43,922 bases of DNA from Nonomuraea deserti (lineage in GTDB: Bacteria; Actinomycetota; Actinomycetes; Streptosporangiales; Streptosporangiaceae). The stretch spans positions 1 to 43,922 of the forward strand of contig NZ_SMKO01000069.1 in assembly GCF_004348685.1 (NCBI RefSeq), in the 5' to 3' direction. This document shows, in pieces, positions 18,143 to 26,220 of this stretch. The number at the start of each line of letters is the position of its first letter. Within the stretch, counting starts at the first letter, position 1. Position numbers and translations under genes: made by a program. Below the pieces are notes generated by a model, which saw only the letters and a program-made list of their open reading frames with translations, was not told the origin of the DNA and made no database searches.

Positions 18143-20560
18143 TTAGCCGTGCTCGGCCGCGTACCGGGCGAGGACGAGCAGGTTGGGCAGCTCGTCCTCC
18201 AGCCATTGGCCCGCGTCGCGGATCGCGGGGGCCGGCTCCTGTCCTTGGGGCGGGGCCGGCCGGATGGCGGCTTCGTAGGGGTGGAGGCGGTCCATCGCCG
18301 CCGACGCCCCGAGGCTGTAGTGATCCAGCAGCCGTGACAGCGCCGCATGACGGCCGGCCTCGGATTCCCGCGCGGAGGCCTCGTCGGCGGCGTGCGCGCG
18401 GATCAGGCCGTGGAAGCGGTAGCGTCCGGGCGCGGGCTCCTGCAGCAGGTGGACCTCCATCAGCCGCTCCAGCAGCACCGAGGCACGTGCGGCGGTCGTG
18501 CCCAGGAGGGCGGCGGCCGCCTCCGGGGTGACGTCCACACCGGCGTGCAGGCCCAGCAGGCGATAGGCGCGCCGTTCGACGGTGGGAAGGGCGCGGTAGG
18601 ACGACTCCAGGGCCGCGCTGACGCTGCGCTGTCCGGCGTGCAACCCGCTCAGCCCACGCCGCTGCCGGCCGAGCCGTTCCAGCAGGTCACGCACGCTCCA
18701 GGAGGGATGGGCCGCCAGCCGGGCAGCGGCCAGGCGGATGGCCAGCGGCAGCAGCCCGCACCGCCGCACCACCTGAGCCAGATCCTCCGCCGTTGTGCCC
18801 GCCAGGCGCCGTGGTCCGGCCAGGGCGGCGAACAACGCGACCGCGTCGGCCTGCGGCAGGACGTCCACCGACACCGTGGCGGCCCCGTCCAGGCCGACCA
18901 GCCGCCGCCGGCTGGTGATCAGGACGAGACAGCCGCCCTCACCGGGCAGCAGCGGCCGCACCTGCGCCTCATCGGCGGCGTTGTCCAGCAGGATCAGCAT
19001 CCTCCTGCCGGCCAGCACGCTGCGGTACAGGGCCGCCCGGTCGTCGAGATGCTCGGGGATCGGCTGGCCCGCGACCCCCAGCACCTCCAGCATCCGGACG
19101 AGAACGTCGGCCGGATCGGCCGGAGCCACGCCGTAGGCGTGACCGTGCAGATCGACGAAGAGATTGCCGTCGGGGAAACGCCCGGCCAGCTCGTGAGCGG
19201 CATGTACCGCCAGCGCGGTCTTCCCCACCCCGGCCATCCCCTCGATGGTCGTGACCATTCCCGCGGTCGCGTCATCGACCTGGAGCAGCGCGGCCAGCTC
19301 CGGCTGCCGGCCGGTGAAAGAGCCCACGTCGGCGGGCAGCTGCCGCGGCGTCACCGTCATCAGGCCGGCGCCGTTGGCGTTCCACCGCGCCGCGGGCTCG
19401 GGCAGCCGACCGGCGGGAGAACCCGCGCCGGCCGGCGAAGAGCGCAGGTGCGGCGGGCGTGAGCGGCCGTCGGGCGAGAGCGTCGTGGGCACCCGCGGGG
19501 GCGCCACTTCCACCAGGCAAGGGCCGTCGCCGCTCCCCCGCGCGGCCCGCACCAGAATTGCCGACTCCGCGTCGTCCAGGCCCAGCGCCTCGGCCAGCCG
19601 CCGGACCGAGGCGATCCGCGGCCGGCGCAGCTCACCGGCCTCCAGCCTGCGGATGGTCCGGACGGCGAGCCATGCCCGCCCCGCCAGCCGCTCCTGCGTC
19701 AGCAGAGCCCGCCTGCGCCAGGTCCGCACCAACGCCCCCAGCGCGGGTTCCTCCTCGCGCGGGACCTGCGCCTGGACGGGTCCGTCCTCGATCGCCGGAG
19801 CGTGCGTGAGGGAACGCGTCGCAGGCAGATGCTCCTGGTTGAGGATGGCCTGGTGCAGCCGATGCAGGTCGGCGCTGGGGCCGATGCCGAGTTCCTCCTT
19901 GAGCAGGCGAGTGACGGCCCGGTAGGCGCCGAGCGCCTCGGCCTGCCGGCCGGTCCGGTAAAGGGTGGTCATGAGCTGGGCCCACAGGCGCTCCCGAAGC
20001 GGGTGTTCTCCTGTCAGCGCCCGCAACTCCGCGACCAGCGCGGCGTCGGCTCCCAGCTCGAGGTCGAGGGCGATGCGGCGTTCGAGGCCACGCAGGCGCT
20101 GCTCGGTGAGAGGGGGGACGTCGATATGGTGCAGGGTGTCCGATTCGACGTCGGCGCACGCCGGTCCCGCCCACAGGTCGAGCGCGTCGTGCAGGAAGTG
20201 CTTCTCCAGCAGCGGGTTCGCCGTCGCGGCCGCCCGCCGCATCAGCTGCTGGAACTCGAGCAGGTCCAGCTGGTCGGGCTCCAGACGGACCATGTAGCCA
20301 CCCGCCTCCGTCCGGATCACCTCGCTCAGCTCCAGGGACTGCCGCAGGCGCACGATGTTGGTCTGCAGGACCCTGCGCGGATTACGCGGCCGCTGCTGGG
20401 CCCACAGGCGTTCGGAGAGCTGGTCGAAAGTGACGAACTGGTTGGGCCGCAGCAGGAGCGCGGCGAGCAGGACCCGGACCTTACCCCCTGGGATGGGGCA
20501 TCTCGTGCCGCCCCGCGTCATCGTCAGGGGGCCGAGCACCGAGAACCGGAGCGCGGTCAT
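18143..20560 (-). CDS. SARP-XRE-NB-ARC regulator, TPR region lost
   Basis: An 805-residue paralogue of the regulator at 10824-14132. ATG 20560 follows GGGAGGTGAGG. The winged helix (L-R-F-S-V-L-G-P-L) is at about 5-95, the BTAD at about 100-245, the XRE HTH at about 273-317 (L-T-Q-E-R-L-A-G-R-A) and NB-ARC at about 420-680. NB-ARC carries G-M-A-G-V-G-K-T near 443 and M-L-I-L-L-D-N-A-A. It ends at A-A-E-H-G, exactly where the paralogue begins its TPR array, because of an in-frame TAA; homologous sequence continues past the stop. DNA binding and activation modules are intact. A protein lacking the sensor repeats might be inactive or constitutively active. It lies about 1.1 kb from the divergent P450/peptide locus and is a plausible regulator of it, by position only. 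Confidence 0.85.
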   Translation of the reverse strand: MTALRFSVLGPLTMTRGGTRCPIPGGKVRVLLAALLLRPNQFVTFDQLSERLWAQQRPRNPRRVLQTNIVRLRQSLELSEVIRTEAGGYMVRLEPDQLDLLEFQQLMRRAAATANPLLEKHFLHDALDLWAGPACADVESDTLHHIDVPPLTEQRLRGLERRIALDLELGADAALVAELRALTGEHPLRERLWAQLMTTLYRTGRQAEALGAYRAVTRLLKEELGIGPSADLHRLHQAILNQEHLPATRSLTHAPAIEDGPVQAQVPREEEPALGALVRTWRRRALLTQERLAGRAWLAVRTIRRLEAGELRRPRIASVRRLAEALGLDDAESAILVRAARGSGDGPCLVEVAPPRVPTTLSPDGRSRPPHLRSSPAGAGSPAGRLPEPAARWNANGAGLMTVTPRQLPADVGSFTGRQPELAALLQVDDATAGMVTTIEGMAGVGKTALAVHAAHELAGRFPDGNLFVDLHGHAYGVAPADPADVLVRMLEVLGVAGQPIPEHLDDRAALYRSVLAGRRMLILLDNAADEAQVRPLLPGEGGCLVLITSRRRLVGLDGAATVSVDVLPQADAVALFAALAGPRRLAGTTAEDLAQVVRRCGLLPLAIRLAAARLAAHPSWSVRDLLERLGRQRRGLSGLHAGQRSVSAALESSYRALPTVERRAYRLLGLHAGVDVTPEAAAALLGTTAARASVLLERLMEVHLLQEPAPGRYRFHGLIRAHAADEASARESEAGRHAALSRLLDHYSLGASAAMDRLHPYEAAIRPAPPQGQEPAPAIRDAGQWLEDELPNLLVLARYAAEHG

Positions 20561-21184
20561 GACACCTCACCTCCCGCACCCGCCCCGGCACGACGGTCAC
20601 CGCCGCTGCGCCGGCCACCGCGATCGACGCGGCGGCTCACCGCGTCCGGGCGGAGACCCCGGGCGGGCCGGGCAGGTGGGCGAACGCGCGGACCGGCCGT
20701 TCGTGGCGCGGCCGCGGGCCGGTGGCTGTGAATCGTGTGCTTCCTCATCGTTCTCATCGTTCTCATCAGTGGCTCAGCTGCATAGGTGACGATGCTCCGT
20801 GCGCTTTCCCGGCCGCGGCCGGCGAGCGCCGGGCCACGTGCGCGTGCCCGTGGCCCCGCAACACGTCGTCCGCATCCGGGGTCACGGCCTTCCTGAGAAC
20901 CGGCGGCACCATTTCGCCGGACATGCCCTCCGGAGCCGGCGACACGAGGTCACCATGCTGCTGTTTCACATGTACTTCAGCCCCGCGGCCGCTCATGAGG
21001 CGGTTCGTGCTGCGGTTCGTGCTGCGGGGGCCACCGAGATGTCGTGACGGTTCGCCCGGAGCCGGAGCACGCCCCTGTCTCGCCTGGCCTACGCGGGTCC
21101 ACCACCCGGCAGAGCCGGGCCACCGATTGCCACTGAAATGCCCGCAAAAAGTCCGGTAGCTACCCTCTTGGCCCCGTATGCATG
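20561..21184. other. Intergenic region upstream of the peptide/P450 locus, no gene supported
   Basis: I see no credible gene. A short tandem run of the 9-base unit CTCATCGTT lies near 20745-20767. On the minus strand it would encode repeated M-R-T, in a 69-codon Arg-rich frame that overlaps the SARP start by ATGA. That frame lacks any family resemblance. Confidence 0.4.
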
Positions 21185-21420
21185 GCGGCCGGCTCTGGGA
21201 CGGTGACAGGAGGCGTCCTCAAGGTGAAACCCGGCGGCAGCGAGAACGCCCGAGTAAGCCGCGGCCGACCGTGTGGCCTGAAGGAAGTCCGGTGAGATGG
21301 CGCCACGGCGGATCAGGTGCGAACCGTGAGCGATGCGATCGAGTGCCACCGTGAGCGGGTGTGTGCCGCCGATCCTCTCGTCGCCGTCGAGGATTCATCC
21401 CGCGGCCGCGGCGGGCGTCG
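21185..21420 (+). ncRNA. Candidate group II intron domain I fragment
   Basis: The plus strand has a string of elements that recall the 5' half of bacterial group II introns: AAGGTGAAACCCGGCGGC, GCGAGAACGCC, GAGTAAGCC, GTGTGGCCTGAAGGAAGTC and GGTGCGAACCGTGAGCG. No domain V hairpin and no reverse transcriptase gene follow, so if this is an intron it is only a fragment. It could instead be an unrelated structured leader. The call rests on motif memory only. Confidence 0.3.
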
Positions 21421-21507
21421 AGACTGCCGTCCCCGGGAAAGTTACCAGGGCCTCAGTCGCCGCCGAACGGCAGCCACTGCGATCGCAGAAACAGATGTGG
21501 AGCAGGT

Positions 21508-21585
21508 ATGAAGCTGCCCTTGGTTACTCTGACCGCGCAAAAGAGGCACGTACCGCGCGATTTGGGCACACGTGGTCTTTTGTAA
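21508..21585 (+). CDS. Possible 25-codon leader peptide upstream of the RiPP precursor
   Basis: ATG 21508 is preceded by GGAG at a 5-base spacing and opens a 25-codon frame beginning M-K-L-P-L-V-T-L-T and ending R-G-L-L. It ends 35 bases before the 28-codon precursor gene. The opening K-x-x-x-x-T-L-T weakly resembles the precursor's K-I-M-T-L-T, but there is no aromatic core. It could be a regulatory upstream frame, a degenerate precursor copy, or chance. Third-position GC is only about 64%, below neighbouring genes. Confidence 0.25.
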   Translation: MKLPLVTLTAQKRHVPRDLGTRGLL

Positions 21586-21620
21586 AGGTATTTCGGCTGC
21601 CGGAGGGAGATGGATCTCAC

Positions 21621-21707
21621 ATGACGAAGATCATGACGCTCACGGTTCTGCGCCTCAACAGGGGCAAGATGGGTGGACGTTACCACTGGGCAACGCCTAC
21701 CGGATGA
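21621..21707 (+). CDS. Putative RiPP precursor peptide (28 aa) for the adjacent P450
   Basis: A 28-codon gene starting at ATG 21621, with GGAGGGAG at 21602-21609 as ribosome binding site. A 4-codon frame at 21610 ends in the ATGA overlap with this start. Residues 1-17 form a basic, hydrophobic leader (M-T-K-I-M-T-L-T-V-L-R-L, then N-R-G-K-M). A Gly-Gly at 18-19 is followed by R20-Y21-H22-W23-A-T-P-T-G28. The three adjacent aromatic residues fit P450 macrocyclase substrates: Tyr-x-Trp or Tyr-x-His spacing as in biarylitides, and Trp/Tyr cores as in tryptorubin. The Gly-Gly could mark leader removal, but no dedicated protease is in the window. The P450 gene starts 55 bases downstream past a strong hairpin. 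Third-position GC is 75%. The alternative is that this is a translated leader with no product. Function is inferred from architecture and composition, not homology to a known precursor. Confidence 0.65.
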   Translation: MTKIMTLTVLRLNRGKMGGRYHWATPTG

Positions 21708-21712
21708 ATGCC

Positions 21713-21742
21713 GGTGGGTCCGGCCAGGAGGCCGGACCCACC
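21713..21742 (+). terminator. Perfect 13-bp hairpin between precursor and P450 (attenuator-like)
   Basis: GGTGGGTCCGGCC (21713-21725) pairs perfectly with GGCCGGACCCACC (21730-21742) around an AGGA loop, five bases after the precursor stop. A short CT-rich stretch follows instead of a U-run. It would partially terminate transcription or protect the 3' end of the short precursor mRNA, giving much precursor and little P450, as is common in RiPP operons. Confidence 0.75.
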
Positions 21743-21762
21743 TCTCTCCTGGAATGGAATCG

Positions 21763-23088
21763 ATGTCCGACCGATATCAGCCAGTCCCCGGCCCGCCCGG
21801 CCAATTCCTGATCGGCAACACCTACGAGTACGACCGCGACCGCCTGGGTTTCCTGGCGCGAACCCAACGCGAATATGGGGACGTATTCCGTTTCAGCGCC
21901 TCAACGGTCGTCGTCCAGGATCCGGAATTGATCCACGACGTTCTGGTCCGGACGAACGCGGAATTCCGTGCCGAGAGCCCGCTCGTGTCGGGTGCGACGT
22001 CCAGGTTTCAGGACATCATCGACCGCCGGCTGCCCGTCTGGATGTCGACACGGCGTAAGGGCTGGCGTGGCATGAACCCGTCCGGATCGGCGGCCCACAG
22101 TTCCCGGTTGGTGGGACAACTCGCCGCCATCATGGATGAGCAGGCCGGCCGGGAGATCGATGTCCTCTCGCTCATGAAGTCCTTCTCCGGCCAGGCCATC
22201 GCCGACTTCTGCCTGGGCGGGCATCCGGCGCACCGGGAATCGGTGCGGGCGGTCGCGGAGGCCGTGGACAGGGCGGCGACAGCGGCAGCCGCGCTGATGT
22301 CCAGCTCGCTGACATTGCCGCACTGGCTGCCCACTCCCCGCATCCGCAGGTTCCGCCGTACCGCGCAGGACGTCAGGTCGGTGCTCCTCGATCAGGTGGC
22401 ACGCCGACGGGCGGCGGGCGTCCGGCCGCACACCCAGGACCTGCTGGATGAACTGCTTCATGGTGCGGGAGCGGAGCTGACCGACGAAGCCATCTATGAC
22501 GTACTCAACGTGGTGCTCCGCGCCTCTCATGGTGTGCCCGGCGCGTCCCTCAGCTGGATCGTGCGCCAGTTCGCGATGGATCCGGACCTCGCGGCTCGCG
22601 TGCGAGCCGAAGCCGACGAGGTGGACCTCGCCACGTCAGGCGATCCCCTCGGGACAGCCGACTTCCCCTACACCGAAGCCGTGATCAAGGAAGTGCTGCG
22701 GATGTATCCGCCCACGTGGCTGATGGGGCGCGACATCGTCCGTGAGGCACGCGTGGGGGAGTGGAATCTGCAGCCCGGACAACATTTGATGTTCTGTACC
22801 TATCTGGTGCACCGGGATCCCCGATGGTGGAAGGACCCGGAAGAATTCCTTCCGGAACGATGGCTCGACGGCGAGACACCTCATAGCCGATACGCGTATT
22901 TCCCCTTCGGCGCGGGACCGCGCATCTGTCTCGGTAACCAGCTCGGCATGTTGCAGTTGATTCTGGCCACCGCCTGGCTCGCGACAAGGTTCGACATCGA
23001 AGTCACCAACCTCGAGAGCGCTGTGCCGGCGCCGCAGGCACTGCTCGTCCCCCGTGGGCTGCGCGCCGTCTTCCACCCCCGGGTGTAG
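21763..23088 (+). CDS. Cytochrome P450, likely peptide aromatic cross-linking enzyme
   Basis: A 441-residue P450 without membrane anchor. ATG 21763 (M-S-D-R-Y-Q-P-V-P-G-P-P-G) is favoured; ATG 21754, three codons earlier, is possible, and neither has a strong SD. Standard landmarks are present: E310-V-L-R313 in the K helix, a P-E-E-F-L-P-E-R-W meander and the heme loop F-P-F-G-A-G-P-R-I-C389-L-G with Cys389 as the iron ligand. The I helix reads A254-S-H-G-V-P-G-A-S-L-S-W265, so the usual acid-alcohol pair of A-G-x-E-T-T is replaced by Gly257-Val258. That is odd for a hydroxylase and suits an enzyme that forms radicals or cross-links. It follows the 28-codon peptide gene and precedes an exporter by 51 bases. 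I infer that it links the side chains of Tyr21, His22 or Trp23 of the peptide. Redox partners are not encoded nearby. Confidence 0.9.
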   Translation: MSDRYQPVPGPPGQFLIGNTYEYDRDRLGFLARTQREYGDVFRFSASTVVVQDPELIHDVLVRTNAEFRAESPLVSGATSRFQDIIDRRLPVWMSTRRKGWRGMNPSGSAAHSSRLVGQLAAIMDEQAGREIDVLSLMKSFSGQAIADFCLGGHPAHRESVRAVAEAVDRAATAAAALMSSSLTLPHWLPTPRIRRFRRTAQDVRSVLLDQVARRRAAGVRPHTQDLLDELLHGAGAELTDEAIYDVLNVVLRASHGVPGASLSWIVRQFAMDPDLAARVRAEADEVDLATSGDPLGTADFPYTEAVIKEVLRMYPPTWLMGRDIVREARVGEWNLQPGQHLMFCTYLVHRDPRWWKDPEEFLPERWLDGETPHSRYAYFPFGAGPRICLGNQLGMLQLILATAWLATRFDIEVTNLESAVPAPQALLVPRGLRAVFHPRV

Positions 23089-23139
23089 GCCGCGGCTCGC
23101 CATGAGAATGCGGCCCGCCGGGGAGCGAACAGGAGAGAG

Positions 23140-24582
23140 ATGAGCGTCGCCGAAGATGATGTGGAACGGGGGGAGCACGAGACGGACCCCGGTTATCGGT
23201 GGCGCTGGCCCGCTCTGGTCGTCATCATGATCGGCTCCGCCATGGAGATGCTCGATGTCTCCGTCACGGTGCTCGCCGGACCGACGATCCGGTCGAGCCT
23301 CCAGGGCGGTACGTCGGATCTTCAGTGGTACAGCGCCACCTACACCCTGGCCCTGGCCTGCGGCCTGATCACGGGCGGCCGGCTCGGTGACATCGTCGGC
23401 CGCAGGAGGATGTTCCTCATCGGCATGGCCGGCTTCACGCTCGGTTCCGCGCTGTGCGCGGCCGCCGTCACATCGGAAATGCTCATCATCGTGCGGGCCG
23501 TCCAGGGACTGTTCGGCGCGGCGATGATTCCGCAGGGCCTGGGCATCATCAAGGAAATGTTCCCGCCGAGCAGTCTGTCGCTGGCGTTCAACGCCATGGG
23601 GCCGTTCATGGCCGTCTTTTCCTTGGGCGGGCCGGTTTTCGGCGGCTGGTTGTTGGAGGCCGACCTGCTGGGCGCCGGCTGGCGGATGATCTTCCTGGTG
23701 AATGTGCCGATAGGTGTGGTCGGCGGGCTGGCCGCGCTGCTCACCTTGCCACCCGATCCACCCTCACAGGCGGTCAAACTGGATTGGCCAGGCGTGGCCC
23801 TGGCTTCCGTGGGATCGCTCCTGATGGTCTTCCCGATCGTCCAGGGCCGCGAGTATGACTGGCCGATCTGGACGTATGCGATGATGGGCGGGTCGCTGGC
23901 CGCGTTCATCGTCTTCGGCCGGCACGAAGCGCGCAGGAGTCGCCGGGGCGCCGACACTCTTGTCGTGCCGGGCCTTTTCCGGAAACGTTCCTATGTCGCC
24001 GGGATGACCGTGGGCCTGATGTACTTCGCCGCGCTCTCCGGCTTCGGGCTGGCTTTCACCCTGTACCTACAGCTCGGGCTGGGCTATTCGCCGGCGAAGA
24101 CGAGCGTGACAGGGACGGCGATGACAGCGGGAATCATCGTCGGCTCGCTCGTGATGCCGAAGCTGAGCAAGTACGGCCGAAGGGTGTTCCACGGCGGCGC
24201 CGCGATAACCGTCGCCGGCCTGGTGTCTTTGTCGTGGGTCATGTGGATGGACGTGACGCCGTGGCGGCTCGTGCCCTCTCTGCTGGTGGCGGGGCTGGGA
24301 TCCAGCCTGATGATGGGGCCGTTCTTCGCGCTGTCGCTCGCCGACGTCGAACCTCATGAGATGGGCACGGCAACGGGCGCGCTGTCGGCACTTCAGCAAG
24401 GGGGAAGCTCTGTCGGCGCCGCTCTGCTCGGCACCGTCTTCTTCGAGACGGCCAACCATGGATTCTCCGTTCCGGTCGCCGCGTTCGCCGCGTTCGCGGT
24501 GGCGGGAGGGATGGCCGCCCTCATGTTCCTGGCCGGTTTTCTCTTCCCGGCCTACCGCCCCCAGCCGGACCTGAGATCGTGA
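23140..24582 (+). CDS. DHA2-family MFS exporter
   Basis: A 480-residue integral membrane protein with 14 predicted hydrophobic segments, the layout of EmrB/QacA-type drug:H+ antiporters. ATG 23140 has GGAGAGAG directly before it. The family motif D-V-S-V-T-V-L-A (TM1) and motif A G-G-R-L-G-D-I-V-G-R-R-R (residues 79-90) are present. The N-terminal 20 residues are acidic and cytoplasmic. It follows the P450 gene by 51 bases, so the two are almost surely cotranscribed, and export or self-resistance for the modified peptide is the likely role. The alternative is a general drug pump unrelated to the peptide. Confidence 0.9.
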   Translation: MSVAEDDVERGEHETDPGYRWRWPALVVIMIGSAMEMLDVSVTVLAGPTIRSSLQGGTSDLQWYSATYTLALACGLITGGRLGDIVGRRRMFLIGMAGFTLGSALCAAAVTSEMLIIVRAVQGLFGAAMIPQGLGIIKEMFPPSSLSLAFNAMGPFMAVFSLGGPVFGGWLLEADLLGAGWRMIFLVNVPIGVVGGLAALLTLPPDPPSQAVKLDWPGVALASVGSLLMVFPIVQGREYDWPIWTYAMMGGSLAAFIVFGRHEARRSRRGADTLVVPGLFRKRSYVAGMTVGLMYFAALSGFGLAFTLYLQLGLGYSPAKTSVTGTAMTAGIIVGSLVMPKLSKYGRRVFHGGAAITVAGLVSLSWVMWMDVTPWRLVPSLLVAGLGSSLMMGPFFALSLADVEPHEMGTATGALSALQQGGSSVGAALLGTVFFETANHGFSVPVAAFAAFAVAGGMAALMFLAGFLFPAYRPQPDLRS

Positions 24583-24680
24583 TGTCTTCGAGCTCGGCGT
24601 CCGCCACGACCAGAATTGCCGCGGCGCCTGCATGCACAGTCATGGCGCCCTGGCTGCCGCCACAGTGAGGTGTTGGCTCG

Positions 24681-25574
24681 ATGTCCGACGTTCACGTCCT
24701 TGTCACCGGCGCGACGGGCACTGTCGGTAGCGCGATCCTCGCGGTCATGACCTCCCGTGGTGTGCCCGTCCGTGCCCTCGCGCGCAACCCCGGCATGCTC
24801 CCCGAGAACCCGCTCGTCGACGTCGTCAAGGGCGACTACGACGATCAGCGTTCCCTCGACGCCGCCACCGCCGGCGTGGAGGTGGTCTTCTTGCTGACGA
24901 CGCCCGAGTCGCCCGTACCGCGTCACGACCGGGCGATTCTCCGTGCGGCCCGATCGGCAGGCGTCAGCAGAATCGTCAAGCTCTCCGCCACCAGTGCCGG
25001 CGCCCGGGGGCCGAACAACAGGATCGTGGGAACTTGGCACCGCGCGGCCGAGGACGCCGTGACCGCCAGCGGGCTGTCCTGGACGATCCTGCGCCCGTCC
25101 AGCTTCGCCTCGAACTTTTTGCGATGGGCGGATGCGATCAACCAAGGCCATCCGATCCCCAACATGACGGGTTCCGGTCTCCAGGGCGTCATCGATCCGC
25201 GGGATGTGGCCGCCGTCTCGGCCGAATGCCTGCTTTCCGGTGTCGGAGCGGGGCAGACCATCACCTTGACGGGCCCGGAGCTGTTGAGCGTCCCCGACCA
25301 GGTCGCTCGCCTGGCGCGCGTGCTCGGACGGCAGATCACCACCGTTGACGTGCCACCCGACCAGGCGCGCGAGCGGATGCGGTCATCCGGGATGGCCGGC
25401 CCTGCCATCGAGACGGTCGTCGCCGGGGCGACCTGGGCGCGGGAAGGAGGCAACGCCCGCATCACGGAAGAGGTGAGAAGGATTCTCGGGCGCCCGCCGG
25501 GCACGTTCGAGAGCTGGGCCCTGGATCATCGTGCTGCTTTCGACACCCCTCCGGCGTCGCCGCCCTCGCGCTGA
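24681..25574 (+). CDS. NmrA-like NAD(P)-binding protein
   Basis: A 297-residue atypical short-chain dehydrogenase of the NmrA/isoflavone reductase-like group. The dinucleotide loop is V-T-G-A-T-G-T-V-G-S-A-I (about residues 8-19). R-A-L-A-R-N-P follows at the NADP-discriminating position. K-L-S-A-T-S, W-T-I-L-R-P-S-S-F and D-P-R-D-V-A family motifs are also present. The classical Y-x-x-x-K pair is not visible, so it may be a redox sensor or quinone reductase instead of a dehydrogenase. It lies 98 bases after the exporter on the same strand. It could tailor the peptide, supply reducing power to the P450, or simply be a neighbour. GAGG lies 10 bases before ATG 24681. Confidence 0.85.
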   Translation: MSDVHVLVTGATGTVGSAILAVMTSRGVPVRALARNPGMLPENPLVDVVKGDYDDQRSLDAATAGVEVVFLLTTPESPVPRHDRAILRAARSAGVSRIVKLSATSAGARGPNNRIVGTWHRAAEDAVTASGLSWTILRPSSFASNFLRWADAINQGHPIPNMTGSGLQGVIDPRDVAAVSAECLLSGVGAGQTITLTGPELLSVPDQVARLARVLGRQITTVDVPPDQARERMRSSGMAGPAIETVVAGATWAREGGNARITEEVRRILGRPPGTFESWALDHRAAFDTPPASPPSR

Positions 25575-25853
25575 CCGACGTGGTCCACAGTGAACCGGTC
25601 ATTTCCCGGACGTGCCCGCCGCCGCGTCCGACGCGAGCACCCCGAACAGCACCCCGCGGAGCTGGTCGTGACCATGTTCCTGCCGTGGCGAGCACACCGG
25701 GGCCGCCTACAGCGTGCAGTTCGGCCCCTGAGCGGAGCTGACACCTGATTGAAGTCGGGCGCCGCGACCATGGATGGCATGTCGCGCCCGTCGACCGACG
25801 TCGGGAGGCGGATGTGTCAGCGCCGGCATGTGCCCCAAACAGGAGGTTTTCTC

Positions 25854-26159
25854 ATGCGCATCATCGCTCGTTATGCCATCGCGACGGCGGCGGCCGCGTC
25901 AGCGCTGGCGATCGCGGCCACGCCGGCCATGGCGGCGACCGGCCAGCTCAGTCTCCGCGGGTCGGGACAAAGTCTGGTGGTCCTGAACCCGAAGGCCGGG
26001 TGCATCAACACCGCCTTCGCCATCTCCCAGGTCGCCAACGACACCAACGTGCCCGTCATCGTCTACAACGACCCCGGATGCGCCGGCTCCGGGCTGGTGG
26101 TCGCACCGGGCAGCAGTGCCTCGGTCGGGGCCCGTCACAGCGTGAAGGTGCCGTCCTGA
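25854..26159 (+). CDS. Small secreted protein with one disulfide
   Basis: A 101-residue secreted protein. AGGAGG precedes ATG 25854 by 7 bases; the longer open frame from 25749 lacks such a site. The signal peptide is M-R-I-I-A-R-Y-A-I-A-T followed by an Ala-rich segment, cleaved after A-M-A. The mature part of about 73 residues has just two cysteines (G-C-I-N; P-G-C-A-G-S-G) about 38 apart, with alternating hydrophobic strands. It resembles small beta-sandwich secreted proteins of actinomycetes; the function is unknown. It is monocistronic, with a hairpin terminator right after the stop. The 279 bases before it hold no gene I can support. Confidence 0.85.
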   Translation: MRIIARYAIATAAAASALAIAATPAMAATGQLSLRGSGQSLVVLNPKAGCINTAFAISQVANDTNVPVIVYNDPGCAGSGLVVAPGSSASVGARHSVKVPS

Positions 26160-26220
26160 CCGTCACCGGTCCTGCCGGCTCGGTGAGCCGGCCTCGATTC
26201 CGGACGGCCCGGTGACGGTC
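26158..26220 (+). terminator. Nested hairpin terminator
   Basis: GACCGTCACCGG (26158-26169) pairs with CCGGTGACGGTC (26209-26220), a perfect 12-bp outer stem. An inner stem GCCGGCTC/GAGCCGGC with a 3-base loop sits inside. It starts at the stop codon of the small secreted gene. Confidence 0.7.

Noticed and set aside
20557..20766. 69-codon Arg-rich frame overlapping the SARP start by ATGA
   Set aside because: Repeated M-R-T opening comes from a short tandem repeat, the rest is Arg/Pro/Gly filler, and nothing supports translation.
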